Source of the DNA: Nocardia jinanensis
GTDB taxonomy: Bacteria > Actinomycetota > Actinomycetes > Mycobacteriales > Mycobacteriaceae
NCBI RefSeq assembly: GCF_014645735.1
Contig: NZ_BMMH01000017.1
Location: forward strand, 40,170-104,169
Length of the DNA stretch: 64,000 bases
Direction of reading: 5' to 3'
The notes beneath the pieces are model-generated. The model was not told where the DNA came from and did no database searches. It was given only the letters and a program-made list of their open reading frames with translations. Each line of letters begins with the position of its first letter. The first letter of the stretch is position 1. Shown here piece by piece: positions 24,857-34,555 of the stretch. The translations under genes were made by a program, and so were the position numbers.

Positions 24857-24929
24857 TTGAACCTGGTGGTTCAAAAATTCTTACCATTGACAATACCCAT
24901 CGGACCGATAATCTGAACCCACTGGTTCA
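24857..24929. promoter_or_regulatory. Two TetR operators flanking a -35 element
   Basis: TTGAACC-TGGT-GGTTCAA (24857-24874) and TGAACC-CACT-GGTTCA (24914-24929) share the same half-sites and 4-base spacer, centres 56 bases apart. TTGACA (24887-24892) lies between them, and the second site covers the likely -10 region of the plus-strand gene. The first overlaps the TetR promoter. Confidence 0.8.
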
Positions 24930-24946
24930 ATACTGGAGGTCTCCGA

Positions 24947-25360
24947 ATGATAGTCAACATCTTGCGGTTCAGCTTCAAAGACGGTGTCACACAAGAGGTA
25001 CAGGCCGATGTCCTGGAGCGCATGCGCCGGACCGCGAGCGTGGATTCGGTCGAGTTCGGCGTCGTCGGGCGCGATATCGGTGATCCGCGCGACGGGTTCA
25101 CCCACGCCTTCACCGCCGCCGTCGCCGACCTGGCCGCGCTCGAACGCTATCTGCACGACCCGGTGCACCTGGCCGGGGATCCGCATATCCTGCCGTACTT
25201 CGCGCGACTGTCCGCGGTCCGCCTCTCCGACGATCCCGACCCCGAACTGACCGCGAAGATCGAAGATCTGCACCTCCAGAAGGTGCGCACCTACCCGGAT
25301 TGGGGCCGGATGCTCGCCGAGGTCGTCGACGGGACCATCGCCACCGAGCTCCCCGCGTAA
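24947..25360 (+). CDS. Dabb (stress-responsive alpha/beta barrel) domain protein
   Basis: 137 residues. MIVNILRFSFKDGVTQEVQADVL is the Dabb/ferredoxin-like beta-alpha-beta start, with YLHDPVHLAGDPHILPYF in the second half. Dabb proteins are small dimeric barrels that bind hydrophobic or aromatic ligands; some cyclise or decarboxylate polyketides. GGAGG stands 11 bases before the ATG. Controlled by the divergent TetR through two operators, so probably induced by the ligand it processes. Confidence 0.82.
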   Translation: MIVNILRFSFKDGVTQEVQADVLERMRRTASVDSVEFGVVGRDIGDPRDGFTHAFTAAVADLAALERYLHDPVHLAGDPHILPYFARLSAVRLSDDPDPELTAKIEDLHLQKVRTYPDWGRMLAEVVDGTIATELPA

Positions 25361-25441
25361 CCGATGATCTGATCGATCGCGGTTCTACCGACAGAAGCCG
25401 GGATTCGCGCAGTCCGGCCCGGCCGCACCGGCCCGAGCCGG

Positions 25442-28400
25442 TCAGCGCACCGTCGCGGAATCCTCCTCGCTCTGCCCCACATAGGCCGCCCACAGCGCCC
25501 GGTAGGCCCCGTCGTCGCGCGTGAGCAGTTCCGTGTGCGTACCGGCCTCCAGCAGGCGTCCGTCACCCAGCACCACGATCAGATCGGAGTCCGCGGCGGT
25601 GGCCAGCCGATGCGCCACCACGATGGTCGTCCGGCCCGCGGTCAGCACGTCGATGGCGGCCTTGACCTTCGCCTCGGTACCCAGATCCAGCGAGGCCGTG
25701 GCCTCGTCCAGGATCAGGATGTCCGGTTCCACGAGCTGAGCCCGGGCCAGGGCCAGCAGCTGGCGCTGCCCCGCCGACAGTCCGCGCCCGTGCTCCCCGA
25801 TGGGTTGCAGATACCCGTGATCCAGTGCGGCGATCATCTCGTGCGCACCGACTGCCCGGGCCGCCCATTCGACCTCCGCCGGGGTCGCGTCGGGCCGGCC
25901 GTAAGCGATGGCGTCGCGCACCGTATCGCCGAAAAGGAACGGTTCCTGCGGTACCACACCGAGGCGTTTGCGGTAGTCGCGCAACGCGTACCGGCGGATA
26001 TCGACACCGTCGACCAGTACCTGGCCGGCCGTCGGATCGTAGAACCGGGCCAGCAACTTCACCAGCGTCGATTTACCGGCGCCCGTTTCCCCGACCAGAG
26101 CCACCCGCTGCCCCGGCGCGATACGCAACCGCACCTCCCGCAACGCCGGTACGGCCCCGGCGGATCGCGCGCCGGGGGTGCGCGGGGCGTAGGCGAAATC
26201 CACCGCGTTCATCTCGATCTCACCGCGCAACGACCGCACCGGCCGCGCGTCCGGATCCTCCGGAGTGTCGACCGGGGTACGCAGGAGTTCGCTCAACCGG
26301 TCCACACCGACCACAGCCTGCTGGTAACCGTCGAACACCTGCGACAACTGCTGGATGGGGGAGAACAGCAGATCGATGTAGAGCAGGAAGGCGATCAGCG
26401 TGCCCGCGGTCACCGCCTCCTCCCGCACCTGGTGCACACCGACCGCCAGTACCGCCGCCGTCGCGACTACCGACATGAGCTCGATGAACGGGAAGAAGAC
26501 CGCCATCAGCGTCTGGCTGCGCAACCGCGCGTCGCGGTAGCTCCAGGACCGGCGCTCGAATTCGGCCTGGTTCACCGCTTCCCGCCGATAGCTCTGGGTG
26601 ACCTTGATGTTGTCGACGTTCTCCTGCAGATAGGCGTTCACCACACTGACCCGGTCGCGAGCCAGGTTGTAGGCGGGTACCGACGCGCGCCGGAACAGCA
26701 CGGTCGTCACCCCCAGCACCGGCAGCGTCGCCAGCACCACCACCGCCAGTCCCGCGTCCACCACCAGCAGCGCGACGACCACACCCACGATGGTGATCGT
26801 GCTGGTCAGGGCGGTGGCCAGCCCGGTCTGCAGAAAACTGGACAACCCGTCGACATCGCTGGTCATCCTGGTCATGATGCGACCGCCGAGTTCGCGTTCG
26901 TAGTACTGCAATCCGAGCCGCTGCAACTGGGCGAAGGTTTTGACCCGCAGGCCGAACAGCAAGCGTTCCCCGGCACGTCCGGTGACCCGCACCTGGGCCA
27001 CCGCGATCACCCAGTCGACCGCGACCACCAGCAGGGTCAGTCCGGCGGCGACGAGCAGCACATCACGCGCACCCACGAGCACCCCGTGGTCGATACCGTG
27101 CCGCACCAGAAACGGGATCAGGACCTGCGCGAGCGCGTCGACCCCCACCAGCGCCAGCCCGGCCAGCAGCGGCCAGGCGAAGGGCCGCAGCAGTCGCGGC
27201 AGGGTGAAATGCGGATCGGCGGAGTGCGAGAAGGATTCGGGGACATCCGGTTCGTCGGTCACCACCGGCAGCCGGTCGATGAGTTTCGCGACATCCCCGC
27301 TGGGCGGTGCGGCGGCCATCATTCCGCCCATGGCCGCGCCCCGGCCGACCCCGGTCGGGGCCCCGGCCGCCCGCTGGGCGAATGCCTTCGCGACCTGTTC
27401 GAGCGTGCGCGCGTCGTCGGTATCGATATCGGGTTCCACCCACAGCACCGGGGTCGGCACCGGCGGCGCGTCCTGTTTCCCGGTGGTATCGATCTCACCC
27501 GGATCGGGCGGCGTGAACAGCGCCCGGAACAACTGCCCACGATCCCGCAGTTCGGCCAGCGCGCCCGATTCGGCGACCCGACCCCCGTCGAGCACCGCGA
27601 CCCGGTCGGCCAATGCCAGCGTGGACAACCGATGCGCCACAACGAGGGTGGTGCGCCGGCGCACCTCGGCCGCGATCCGGGTGAAGATCAATTCCTCGAC
27701 CCGGGCATCGATCGCGGAGGTGGCGTCGTCGAGCACCAGAATCGGTGCCTCGGTGAGCAGCGCACGGGCCAGCGCGATACGTTGCCGCTGGCCACCGGAC
27801 AGACGTTGACCGCGTTCACCGATCCGGGTGTCCAGCCCGTCGGGGGTCGCGGCGACGAATTCATCGGCGGCAGCGAGGTGCAGGGCGTACCAGATCTGCT
27901 CGTCCTCGGCATCGGGCCGGCCGTAGGCGACATTCGCGCGGATGGTGTCGGCCATGAGGTGGGTGTCCTCGAACACCATCGCCACCCGCGCCCGCGCGTC
28001 GGGCAGTTCACGGATATCGACGCCGTCGAACCGCACACTCCCGGCGTCCGGATCGAAGAGATGCGGCACCAGTTGCGCGAGCACGGATTTACCACTGCCC
28101 GCACCGCCGGCCACAGCGACCGTCTCCCCTGGTTCGACCATCAGATCGAGCCCGGCGAGAACCTGGTTGGCGCCGAAGGAGAAACGCACCCCCCTGAACT
28201 CGATCCGCGGCGGCGCGGCGGACGCGCCCACGGCGGGAACCGCGGCGGCGGGCTCGGCCGGTGCCGGCGTATCGATCACTTCGCGGACCCGGTCCAGCGA
28301 GGCCCGGCCCTGCTGGCTGACGGTGAGCAGCATGGAGAACTGCCGGATGGGGCTCACGAACGAACCGAGATAGGTCATGAACGCCAAGAAGGTACCGAGC

Positions 28401-29290
28401 GTGATCGAATGCCGCAGCGCCAGCAGACCGCCGACGATCAGCACTGCCGCCTGCCCCACCGCCGGCACCGCCTGCATGGCCGGGGTGAACCGGCTGGTGA
28501 TCCGCGCGACCCGCAACCGGGAGCGGTAGAGCGCGGTGGCCCGATCACGCAGCCCGTCGAGTTCGTGCCGTTCCTGCCCGAACCCCTTCACCACCCGCAC
28601 ACCCGCGACGGCGGCCTCCACCTGCATGGCCACTTCCGCGGCCCGGGCCTGCGCATCCCAATTGGCCGGGAACAGTTCCCGCTGACTACGCCGCGCGATC
28701 AGCCACAGTGCGGGCAGTACCAGCAGCGCGATCACCGTCAGCGGGGGCGACATCACCGCCATCAGCAGCAGTGCGCCCACCAGCAGCACCAGATTGCCCG
28801 ACACCATCGGGATCAGCTGCAGGAACATCTGGATGAGCGTGACATCGGTGATCGCGCGGCTCACGACCTGACCGGTCTGCAGACCCTCCCGGTCCCGCCC
28901 GTCCAGCCGCAACAGCGAGCCGAACAGATCACGCCGCAGATCGTGCTGCACACCCAGCGATAATTTCGACGAACTCACCCGGCGGGTGAACGACGCGCCG
29001 AACCGCACCACGCCCAGCACCAGCAGCAACAACGCCCACGGTGCGACCGAATCGGCGGTCACGGTGAGCGTATCCACGACATGGCGCACCACCAGCGGCA
29101 GTACCGCGGTGAGCGCGGCCGCGGCCGCCGCCCCGGCGTAGGCACCGATCACCAGGCGACGGTGCACCAGACATCGGCGTGCCAGATACCGCAGCCAGCC
29201 GATACCGTCCGCATCACCGCCCCCGGCCGCGGGGGTGGGATCCCCCGCGGCCGGACCGATGCTCTCCCGTCGGGTATCGGTGCCGCTCAC
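25442..29290 (-). CDS. Full-length ABC exporter, two fused TMD-NBD halves (Rv0194-like)
   Basis: 1282 residues. Order: membrane domain 1, NBD1, linker with Pro/Ala, membrane domain 2, NBD2. NBD1 has Walker A GGAGSGKS, signature LSGGQRQRIALARALL and Walker B LVLDDATSAID, in which the catalytic Glu is Asp. NBD2 has GETGAGKST, signature LSAGQRQ and LILDEATASLD, with the Glu present. So one ATP site is degenerate, as in heterodimeric exporters. I start at the GTG at 29290, which overlaps the stop of the monooxygenase gene (GTGA). It is the last gene of the sulfonate operon. Close in plan to mycobacterial multidrug exporter Rv0194. Confidence 0.9.
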   Translation of the reverse strand: MSGTDTRRESIGPAAGDPTPAAGGGDADGIGWLRYLARRCLVHRRLVIGAYAGAAAAAALTAVLPLVVRHVVDTLTVTADSVAPWALLLLVLGVVRFGASFTRRVSSSKLSLGVQHDLRRDLFGSLLRLDGRDREGLQTGQVVSRAITDVTLIQMFLQLIPMVSGNLVLLVGALLLMAVMSPPLTVIALLVLPALWLIARRSQRELFPANWDAQARAAEVAMQVEAAVAGVRVVKGFGQERHELDGLRDRATALYRSRLRVARITSRFTPAMQAVPAVGQAAVLIVGGLLALRHSITLGTFLAFMTYLGSFVSPIRQFSMLLTVSQQGRASLDRVREVIDTPAPAEPAAAVPAVGASAAPPRIEFRGVRFSFGANQVLAGLDLMVEPGETVAVAGGAGSGKSVLAQLVPHLFDPDAGSVRFDGVDIRELPDARARVAMVFEDTHLMADTIRANVAYGRPDAEDEQIWYALHLAAADEFVAATPDGLDTRIGERGQRLSGGQRQRIALARALLTEAPILVLDDATSAIDARVEELIFTRIAAEVRRRTTLVVAHRLSTLALADRVAVLDGGRVAESGALAELRDRGQLFRALFTPPDPGEIDTTGKQDAPPVPTPVLWVEPDIDTDDARTLEQVAKAFAQRAAGAPTGVGRGAAMGGMMAAAPPSGDVAKLIDRLPVVTDEPDVPESFSHSADPHFTLPRLLRPFAWPLLAGLALVGVDALAQVLIPFLVRHGIDHGVLVGARDVLLVAAGLTLLVVAVDWVIAVAQVRVTGRAGERLLFGLRVKTFAQLQRLGLQYYERELGGRIMTRMTSDVDGLSSFLQTGLATALTSTITIVGVVVALLVVDAGLAVVVLATLPVLGVTTVLFRRASVPAYNLARDRVSVVNAYLQENVDNIKVTQSYRREAVNQAEFERRSWSYRDARLRSQTLMAVFFPFIELMSVVATAAVLAVGVHQVREEAVTAGTLIAFLLYIDLLFSPIQQLSQVFDGYQQAVVGVDRLSELLRTPVDTPEDPDARPVRSLRGEIEMNAVDFAYAPRTPGARSAGAVPALREVRLRIAPGQRVALVGETGAGKSTLVKLLARFYDPTAGQVLVDGVDIRRYALRDYRKRLGVVPQEPFLFGDTVRDAIAYGRPDATPAEVEWAARAVGAHEMIAALDHGYLQPIGEHGRGLSAGQRQLLALARAQLVEPDILILDEATASLDLGTEAKVKAAIDVLTAGRTTIVVAHRLATAADSDLIVVLGDGRLLEAGTHTELLTRDDGAYRALWAAYVGQSEEDSATVR

Positions 29291-30660
29291 TGAGCCACCG
29301 CGAGCGGGGTTTCGGCGGCGAACCGGTTCTCCGGTCGCGCCAGACCGTAGTGGCCGCGCAGCGTGGTCTCGGTGTACTCGGTGCGGAACAGTCCGCGCTC
29401 CTGCAGGATCGGCACCACGCGGTCCACGAACCGGTCCAGTCCCGAAGGCAGTACCGCGGGCATCACATTGAACCCGTCGGCCGCCCCGGCCCGGAACCAT
29501 TCCTCGATGGTGTCGGCCACCTGTTCTGCGGTCCCGGCGAAAGTGCGGTGACCGCGACCGCCGCCGAGCCGCGCGATCAGCTGCCGCACGGTGAGCCGTT
29601 CGGTACGGGCCAGGTTCACGATGAGCGTGTAGCGGCTCTTCGCACCCTGGATATCGTCCTCGCTCGGCAGTTCCTCGGGGAGTTCGCGATCCAGTTCCAG
29701 CGCCTCGACCGGCAGGCCGAACCGGTCCGCCAGCTGCTTGCGCGCGTACTCCGGGGAGATCAACCGTTCCAGCTCGGCGTCCAGTTCCCGGGCCTCGACC
29801 TCGGTATCACCGATCACGGGCACGATCCCGGGCAGGATCTTGAGAGTATCCGGGTCGCGGCCGAGCAGCCGGGCGCGTTCCTTCAGATCCCGGTAGAAAC
29901 TCGTTCCATCGGCGAGCGTCTGCTGTGCCGTGAACACCGCTTCGGCGTAGCGGGCGGCGAAATTCTTCCCGTTCTCCGAGGATCCCGCCTGCACCAGAAC
30001 AGGATACGCCTGCGGCGATCTGGGCAGATTCAACGGACCGTCCACCGAGAAGAACTCGCCGCGATGGCCGATCTTGCGGACCTTGTTCGCGTCCGCGTGC
30101 ACACCGAGCGCCTTGTCGGCGACGATCGCGTCGTCCTCCCAGCTGTCCCACAGTTTGGTGGCCACCTCGACGAACTCGGCAGCCTTCTCGTACCGGAGCC
30201 GGTGATCCGGGGTGTCGTCGAGGCCGAAGTTCCGGGCCGCGTCGGCACCGGCGGTCGTCACGATGTTCCAGCCCACGCGCCCCTTGCTCACGAAATCCAC
30301 CGAGGCGAACCGCCGCGCCAGGTTGTACGGGTCGTTGTAGCTGGTCGACGCGGTCGCGATGAGCCCGATCCGGTCGGTCTGCACGGCCACCGCCGTCAGG
30401 ATCACCGTAGGTTCGAGCTTTCCGCCCGGCCGGCGTCCCGGATCCCCCATCAGAACCGGGCTGTCGGCGAAGAAGATCGAATCGAATTTCCCGCGTTCGG
30501 CGGTCTGCGCCAGCCGGACGTAGTGGTCGATATCGATATGCGCGTGCGGATCGCTCTCGGGCAGCCGCCAGGCGGCTTCGTGATGGCCCACCGACATGAG
30601 GAAGGCGTTGAGGTGCAGTGTCTTCCCGTCTCCGGGGCGCGGAGTCTGGGCTGAGGTCAT
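29287..30660 (-). CDS. NtaA/SnaA/DszA-family flavin-dependent monooxygenase
   Basis: 457 residues. A luciferase-like barrel is shown by FDSIFFADSP, TASTSYNDPYNLARRFASVD, VGWNIVTT and LVQAGSSENGKNFAARYAEAVF, all typical of the reduced-flavin two-component monooxygenases that act on aminopolycarboxylates, sulfones or sulfonates. AGGAAA precedes the ATG. It lies 13 bases after an ssuB-like gene, so the natural substrate is probably an organosulfur compound imported by SsuABC. The matching flavin reductase is not nearby. Confidence 0.9.
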   Translation of the reverse strand: MTSAQTPRPGDGKTLHLNAFLMSVGHHEAAWRLPESDPHAHIDIDHYVRLAQTAERGKFDSIFFADSPVLMGDPGRRPGGKLEPTVILTAVAVQTDRIGLIATASTSYNDPYNLARRFASVDFVSKGRVGWNIVTTAGADAARNFGLDDTPDHRLRYEKAAEFVEVATKLWDSWEDDAIVADKALGVHADANKVRKIGHRGEFFSVDGPLNLPRSPQAYPVLVQAGSSENGKNFAARYAEAVFTAQQTLADGTSFYRDLKERARLLGRDPDTLKILPGIVPVIGDTEVEARELDAELERLISPEYARKQLADRFGLPVEALELDRELPEELPSEDDIQGAKSRYTLIVNLARTERLTVRQLIARLGGGRGHRTFAGTAEQVADTIEEWFRAGAADGFNVMPAVLPSGLDRFVDRVVPILQERGLFRTEYTETTLRGHYGLARPENRFAAETPLAVAQ

Positions 30661-30673
30661 GATCGGTTTCCTT

Positions 30674-31396
30674 TCACGCGGCGACCGGGTCGATACCCAG
30701 CGCGGAGAGCAGGGTGCGCCGGATGCGCTGGAATTCGGGCAGGCTCGGATCGCGCTGTTCGGGCAGTTCCACGGTCACATCCACCGCGATCACACCCTCC
30801 TCCAGCACCAGCACGCGGTCGGCGAGGGCGATGGCCTCGTCCACATCGTGGGTCACCAGCAACACCGTCGGGTCGCGGCGGCGGATCAGCGCCCGCAGCA
30901 GTTCGTGCATCTTGATCCGGGTGAGCGCGTCCAGCGCGCCGAACGGTTCGTCGGCCAGCAGTAGATCGGGTTCGTCGACCAGCGCGCGGGCCAGCGAGAC
31001 CCGCTGCTGCTCACCACCGGACAGTTCCGCGGGCCAGGCCCGCTCCCGCCCGCTCAACCCCACTTCGGCCAGTACCCGCACCCCGTCGCCGCGCCGGCCG
31101 CGCGGCTGCCCGAACAGCACATTGGTCAGCACTCGCTGCCAAGGCAGCAGCCGCGAATCCTGGAATACGACCGAAGTCTTGTCCGGTACCCGCAGCGATC
31201 CCGACCCAGCCACGTCGTAGTCCAGGCCGGCCAGCGCCCGCAGCAGCGTGCTCTTACCCGATCCGCTGCGGCCGAGCAGTGCCACGAACTGCCCCTGCGG
31301 GATCCGCAGGTTCAGCCCGTCCAGGACGGTGCGGTCGCCGAAACTCCGGGTCAGCTCCCTTACCTGTACATCTAGCTCGCGATCGTCCGTCGCCAC
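30674..31396 (-). CDS. ssuB: Aliphatic sulfonate/nitrate-type ABC transporter ATPase
   Basis: 240 residues from the GTG at 31396 with AAGGTG before it; this start overlaps the permease gene by 25 bases. Walker A GRSGSGKST, Q-loop VFQDSRLLPWQRVLTNV, signature LSGGEQQRVSLARAL, Walker B LLLADEPFGALD and H-loop VTHDVDEA are all intact. The LLPWxxVxxN block is characteristic of the SsuB/TauB/NrtD group. Pairs with the permease and binding lipoprotein upstream. Confidence 0.9.
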   Translation of the reverse strand: MATDDRELDVQVRELTRSFGDRTVLDGLNLRIPQGQFVALLGRSGSGKSTLLRALAGLDYDVAGSGSLRVPDKTSVVFQDSRLLPWQRVLTNVLFGQPRGRRGDGVRVLAEVGLSGRERAWPAELSGGEQQRVSLARALVDEPDLLLADEPFGALDALTRIKMHELLRALIRRRDPTVLLVTHDVDEAIALADRVLVLEEGVIAVDVTVELPEQRDPSLPEFQRIRRTLLSALGIDPVAA

Positions 31397-32220
31397 GACA
31401 GCACCTTTCGTTCCACCAGCCGGATGACCGCGTCCGAGAACAGACCGAAAGCGCCGTAGACGACGAGACCGACGAGGATCACATCGGCCTGACCGTAGTT
31501 CTGCGCATTGGTCATCATCTTGCCGAGACCGTCGATCGCGTTCACCGATTCGACGACGATCAGGATCAGCCAGGCACCGGTGACCGAGAGACGCAGTCCG
31601 AGGAAGAAACCCGGCAGCGATCCCGGGATGACGACCTGCCGGATGAAGGTCGCGCGGGAGACGCCCTGCACCTCCGCCAATTCCACCAGCCGTTTGTCGA
31701 TGGTGGTCAGCGAGGCGTGGACCTGGATGTACATGTGCACGATCACCCCGAGAGTGATAAGCACGATCTTGAAGGTCTCCCCGATGCCCAGCCACAGGAT
31801 CAACAGTGGAATGAGTCCCAGAGTGGGCACCGCGCGTTTGATCTGCACGGGGCCGTCCACGATGGATTCACCGAGCCGGGACAGACCGGAGACGAGTGCC
31901 AGCACGGTCCCGATCACCACGCCGATTCCGAGACCGAGCGCGGCCCGTTCCAGGGAGGCGGCGATATTGCTCAGCAGTACGCCGTCGGCGACGAGTTCCC
32001 AGCCGGTCCGCAGCACCGTCCACGGCGCGGCGAGTTTCCGTTCGTCGATGACTCCGGCGTAGACACCGGCCGTCCAGAGACCGAGCACCAGAACCACCCC
32101 GAACAGGCGGGCGAACGGTACCGATTTACGCAGGCCCAGCCTGCGTAGTGGCCGCCGGGCGACGAACCCGTCCGTGCGCACCGGTACAGCGACCGTGGTG
32201 CGGTCGAGCGCGATGGTCAT
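31372..32220 (-). CDS. ssuC: Aliphatic sulfonate ABC transporter permease
   Basis: 282 residues with about six membrane helices and the EAA loop ELAEVQGVSRATFIRQVVIPGSLPG (split: ELAEVQGVSRATFIR, QVVIPGSLPG). PTLGLIPLLILWLGIGE is the SsuC/TauC signature helix. The ATG at 32220 overlaps the stop of the binding-protein gene (ATGA). Part of the minus-strand operon 33257 to 25442. Confidence 0.9.
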   Translation of the reverse strand: MTIALDRTTVAVPVRTDGFVARRPLRRLGLRKSVPFARLFGVVLVLGLWTAGVYAGVIDERKLAAPWTVLRTGWELVADGVLLSNIAASLERAALGLGIGVVIGTVLALVSGLSRLGESIVDGPVQIKRAVPTLGLIPLLILWLGIGETFKIVLITLGVIVHMYIQVHASLTTIDKRLVELAEVQGVSRATFIRQVVIPGSLPGFFLGLRLSVTGAWLILIVVESVNAIDGLGKMMTNAQNYGQADVILVGLVVYGAFGLFSDAVIRLVERKVLSWRRTIAS

Positions 32221-33257
32221 TGCGACTCCTCGGTCCGGTACGGCGGCGCCACCGCGGCAGCGGCTATCCCCTCGAATCGCCGGTCGAACAATTCACCGGC
32301 ATCGAAAGAATCACCGAAGAAACCCGATCCGGTTACCAGGTCGATTGTTTCCTGTTCCCATTCGATCGCGGCATCCCAATTGGTGGGAAAATAAGGCTTC
32401 TGAGTCGTCTTCAAAATACGACGACCATCCGCATCGGAAACTTCTTGGTCCTCGACGTAGTAGGACTTTATCCATTCTTCGGGATGTTCCCACGCCCATA
32501 CTTCGCCACGCGCCCAGAATTCTACGAATTTCTTCGCGGCGGCGAGTTTCGCCGAATCCCGCAGGACCGCGGTGGGCGCCCACAGGACCGATAACGCATC
32601 CACGGCGTCGGTGGCGACCGCGGTGGCCCCCTGCGCGCGGTACTGGTCGAGGTATTTGGTGAGCGAGGGTTCGCCCAGCGGCGCGACATCGATCTGGCGG
32701 CCCTGCAGCGCGGTCAGGAACTGGGGGCTGTTCAGTTCCACGAGCTGCACTTCGTCCAGGGCGATCCCGGCGGCCTGCAGCGTCCGCAGCACCACCACGC
32801 CCTGGGCCTGGCCTGGGGAGAAGGCGATCTTCTTACCTCGCAGACCAGCGATATCGGTGATACCGGAACCGGGCGCCGTGGCGAGATGATAGTTCGGCAG
32901 CGAACGCTGCTTGACCCCGATGATCTTCGCGTCCAGACCGGTCGCATGCGCGTGGATCGGCGGAATTCCGGCATTGGACGCGATATCGACCGCGCCGCCA
33001 CGGAAGGCCTGGATCACATCCGGACCGGCTTGGACCGCCGGCCAGTCGCTCACCGTGAACGGCAGGTCCGCCAGTTCGCCGGAGGTCTGCAGCGCCACCC
33101 GGGCGGTGCGAACCGAAATCGAGAGCGTGGTGCCCGGCGGCACCGAATCCGGTAATGCGGCGGTGAGCGCCACATCGCCGCCGCTGTCGGTGGCGCAGCC
33201 GGCCAGCAGACCGGCGGCGGCCAGCAGGACAGCTATTCTTCGCAGATTTTTGTGCAC
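32217..33257 (-). CDS. ssuA: Sulfonate-binding lipoprotein of the ABC importer
   Basis: 346 residues from a GTG preceded by AGGA. The signal peptide ends in the lipobox LLAGC (Cys about 21). The mature protein is an SsuA/NrtA-type periplasmic-binding fold with a GAVDIASNAGIPP motif and an SPGQAQGVVVLRTLQAAG block. It captures the sulfonate outside the membrane. The ROK gene ends 168 bases upstream of its start; the space between holds TTGACG on the minus strand, and an imperfect repeat near 33410, likely its promoter. Confidence 0.88.
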   Translation of the reverse strand: MHKNLRRIAVLLAAAGLLAGCATDSGGDVALTAALPDSVPPGTTLSISVRTARVALQTSGELADLPFTVSDWPAVQAGPDVIQAFRGGAVDIASNAGIPPIHAHATGLDAKIIGVKQRSLPNYHLATAPGSGITDIAGLRGKKIAFSPGQAQGVVVLRTLQAAGIALDEVQLVELNSPQFLTALQGRQIDVAPLGEPSLTKYLDQYRAQGATAVATDAVDALSVLWAPTAVLRDSAKLAAAKKFVEFWARGEVWAWEHPEEWIKSYYVEDQEVSDADGRRILKTTQKPYFPTNWDAAIEWEQETIDLVTGSGFFGDSFDAGELFDRRFEGIAAAAVAPPYRTEESQ

Positions 33258-33424
33258 GTTGTTTTCCTGGGTCTGATTCCGGATCGGTTTACGCGGTTTT
33301 CCGTCACCGGGCGACAACGTGCGCATGATTTCACGGTCACAGCGAGATACATTTCCCTCATGAAATAACTGTGCCGAACCTCCGCGAAAGCGTCAATATT
33401 CGTCCGTATTAAAATTAGTACGAG

Positions 33425-34555
33425 TCAAACAGCGATCGCCGCCAGCGGCCGGTCGAAGAGCCGATGCAGCGCCACCGCGGCCGCCGCTGTCTCCAGCACC
33501 CGGCCCTGGAACGTGGAGCCGGCGATCAGCCGATCGGGCTCGATACCGGCGGCCGCCTGGTCTCCGACGGTGTCCAGGTAAGCCTGGCGGACCCCGGGCA
33601 CCCGGGTGTAGGCGCGGTCGCTGATCACGACCGCGGCGGGGTCGAGCAGGTCGATGAGCGCGGCGAGCACCCCACCGAGCGTGACGGCACGCGCGCGGAA
33701 CAACTCCTGGACCGCGGGATCCGCCGCCCGGTCCAGTAAGTCGGGGAAATCGCCGAAATCACCGAGCGACCGGTCACGGGCGGCGCGCAACAGGGCATGG
33801 TCGGCCAATCCCTCGAGTTCCGCGGGCGCGATCGGTCCGGTGCGGGTCCCGCCCAGCCAGCGCGCCAGCGATCCGGCCGCCGAGCGCGGTCCGTAGTGCA
33901 CCCGCCCGTGGATCGCGAACGCCACATCGATCACATTGCCGACGAACAGCATGATCGAACTCGGCACCGCCCGGATGGTGCCGTAGAGCTGTTCGGCGTA
34001 CATCAGCGCCCGGGTGTGGTTGTCCAGCGCGGTCGGCAGCCCCGTCGCCGCGGCCAGCCGGTCGCGTACCGGTACATCCCGCCAGCCGAGGAACGAGTGG
34101 TGCACGACGGTACCGGTTTCGGTATCGACCCAGCCGCCGGTCGCCACTCCGAGGCCGACGATCCGTTCGGTGCATTCGTCGCGTACCCGGCACACCTGCG
34201 CCGCCGCGAGATCGAGAATGCCCTCGGGCCCGGTACCCGGATGCGGGAAACGGCTGCTGCGCAGGACCGTTCCCGCGATATCCACCACCGCCACGGTGAC
34301 ATGCTCGGCCGCGATATGCACACCCATTACGACATTTCCGGCCGCGTTCAGTGCCAGCGGACTGTACGGTCGCCCGAGACCGGCGGAGGCGGTGGTCTCC
34401 GGGAGTTCCACCAGGAGGCCGGCCGCCAGCAACGCGCGGGACTGCCAGGTGAGCGTCGCGGGGGAGATCGAGGCATGCCGGGCGATCGCGCTGCGTGGCG
34501 CCGGCCCCAGTTCCAGTACCGCTCGGAGCACCGAACCCGCGCTGCCGTCCGCCAT
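33425..34555 (-). CDS. ROK-family transcriptional regulator
   Basis: 376 residues; the ATG at 34555 is preceded by AGAGG, better than a GTG nine bases earlier. A winged helix (SAIARHASISPATLTWQSRALLAAGLL) is followed by a ROK sugar-kinase-like domain (DIAGTVL; DNHTRALMYAEQLYG; GSLARWLGG). The zinc-binding CxCGxxGC motif of kinases is missing, so it is a pure regulator. It lies directly upstream of the sulfonate operon on the same strand and is the best candidate for its control, though its ligand is unknown. Confidence 0.85.
   Translation of the reverse strand: MADGSAGSVLRAVLELGPAPRSAIARHASISPATLTWQSRALLAAGLLVELPETTASAGLGRPYSPLALNAAGNVVMGVHIAAEHVTVAVVDIAGTVLRSSRFPHPGTGPEGILDLAAAQVCRVRDECTERIVGLGVATGGWVDTETGTVVHHSFLGWRDVPVRDRLAAATGLPTALDNHTRALMYAEQLYGTIRAVPSSIMLFVGNVIDVAFAIHGRVHYGPRSAAGSLARWLGGTRTGPIAPAELEGLADHALLRAARDRSLGDFGDFPDLLDRAADPAVQELFRARAVTLGGVLAALIDLLDPAAVVISDRAYTRVPGVRQAYLDTVGDQAAAGIEPDRLIAGSTFQGRVLETAAAAVALHRLFDRPLAAIAV

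Noticed and set aside
25535..28963. 1142-codon plus-strand frame
   Set aside because: Shadow of the ABC exporter gene; His/Gln/Arg-rich and without motifs.
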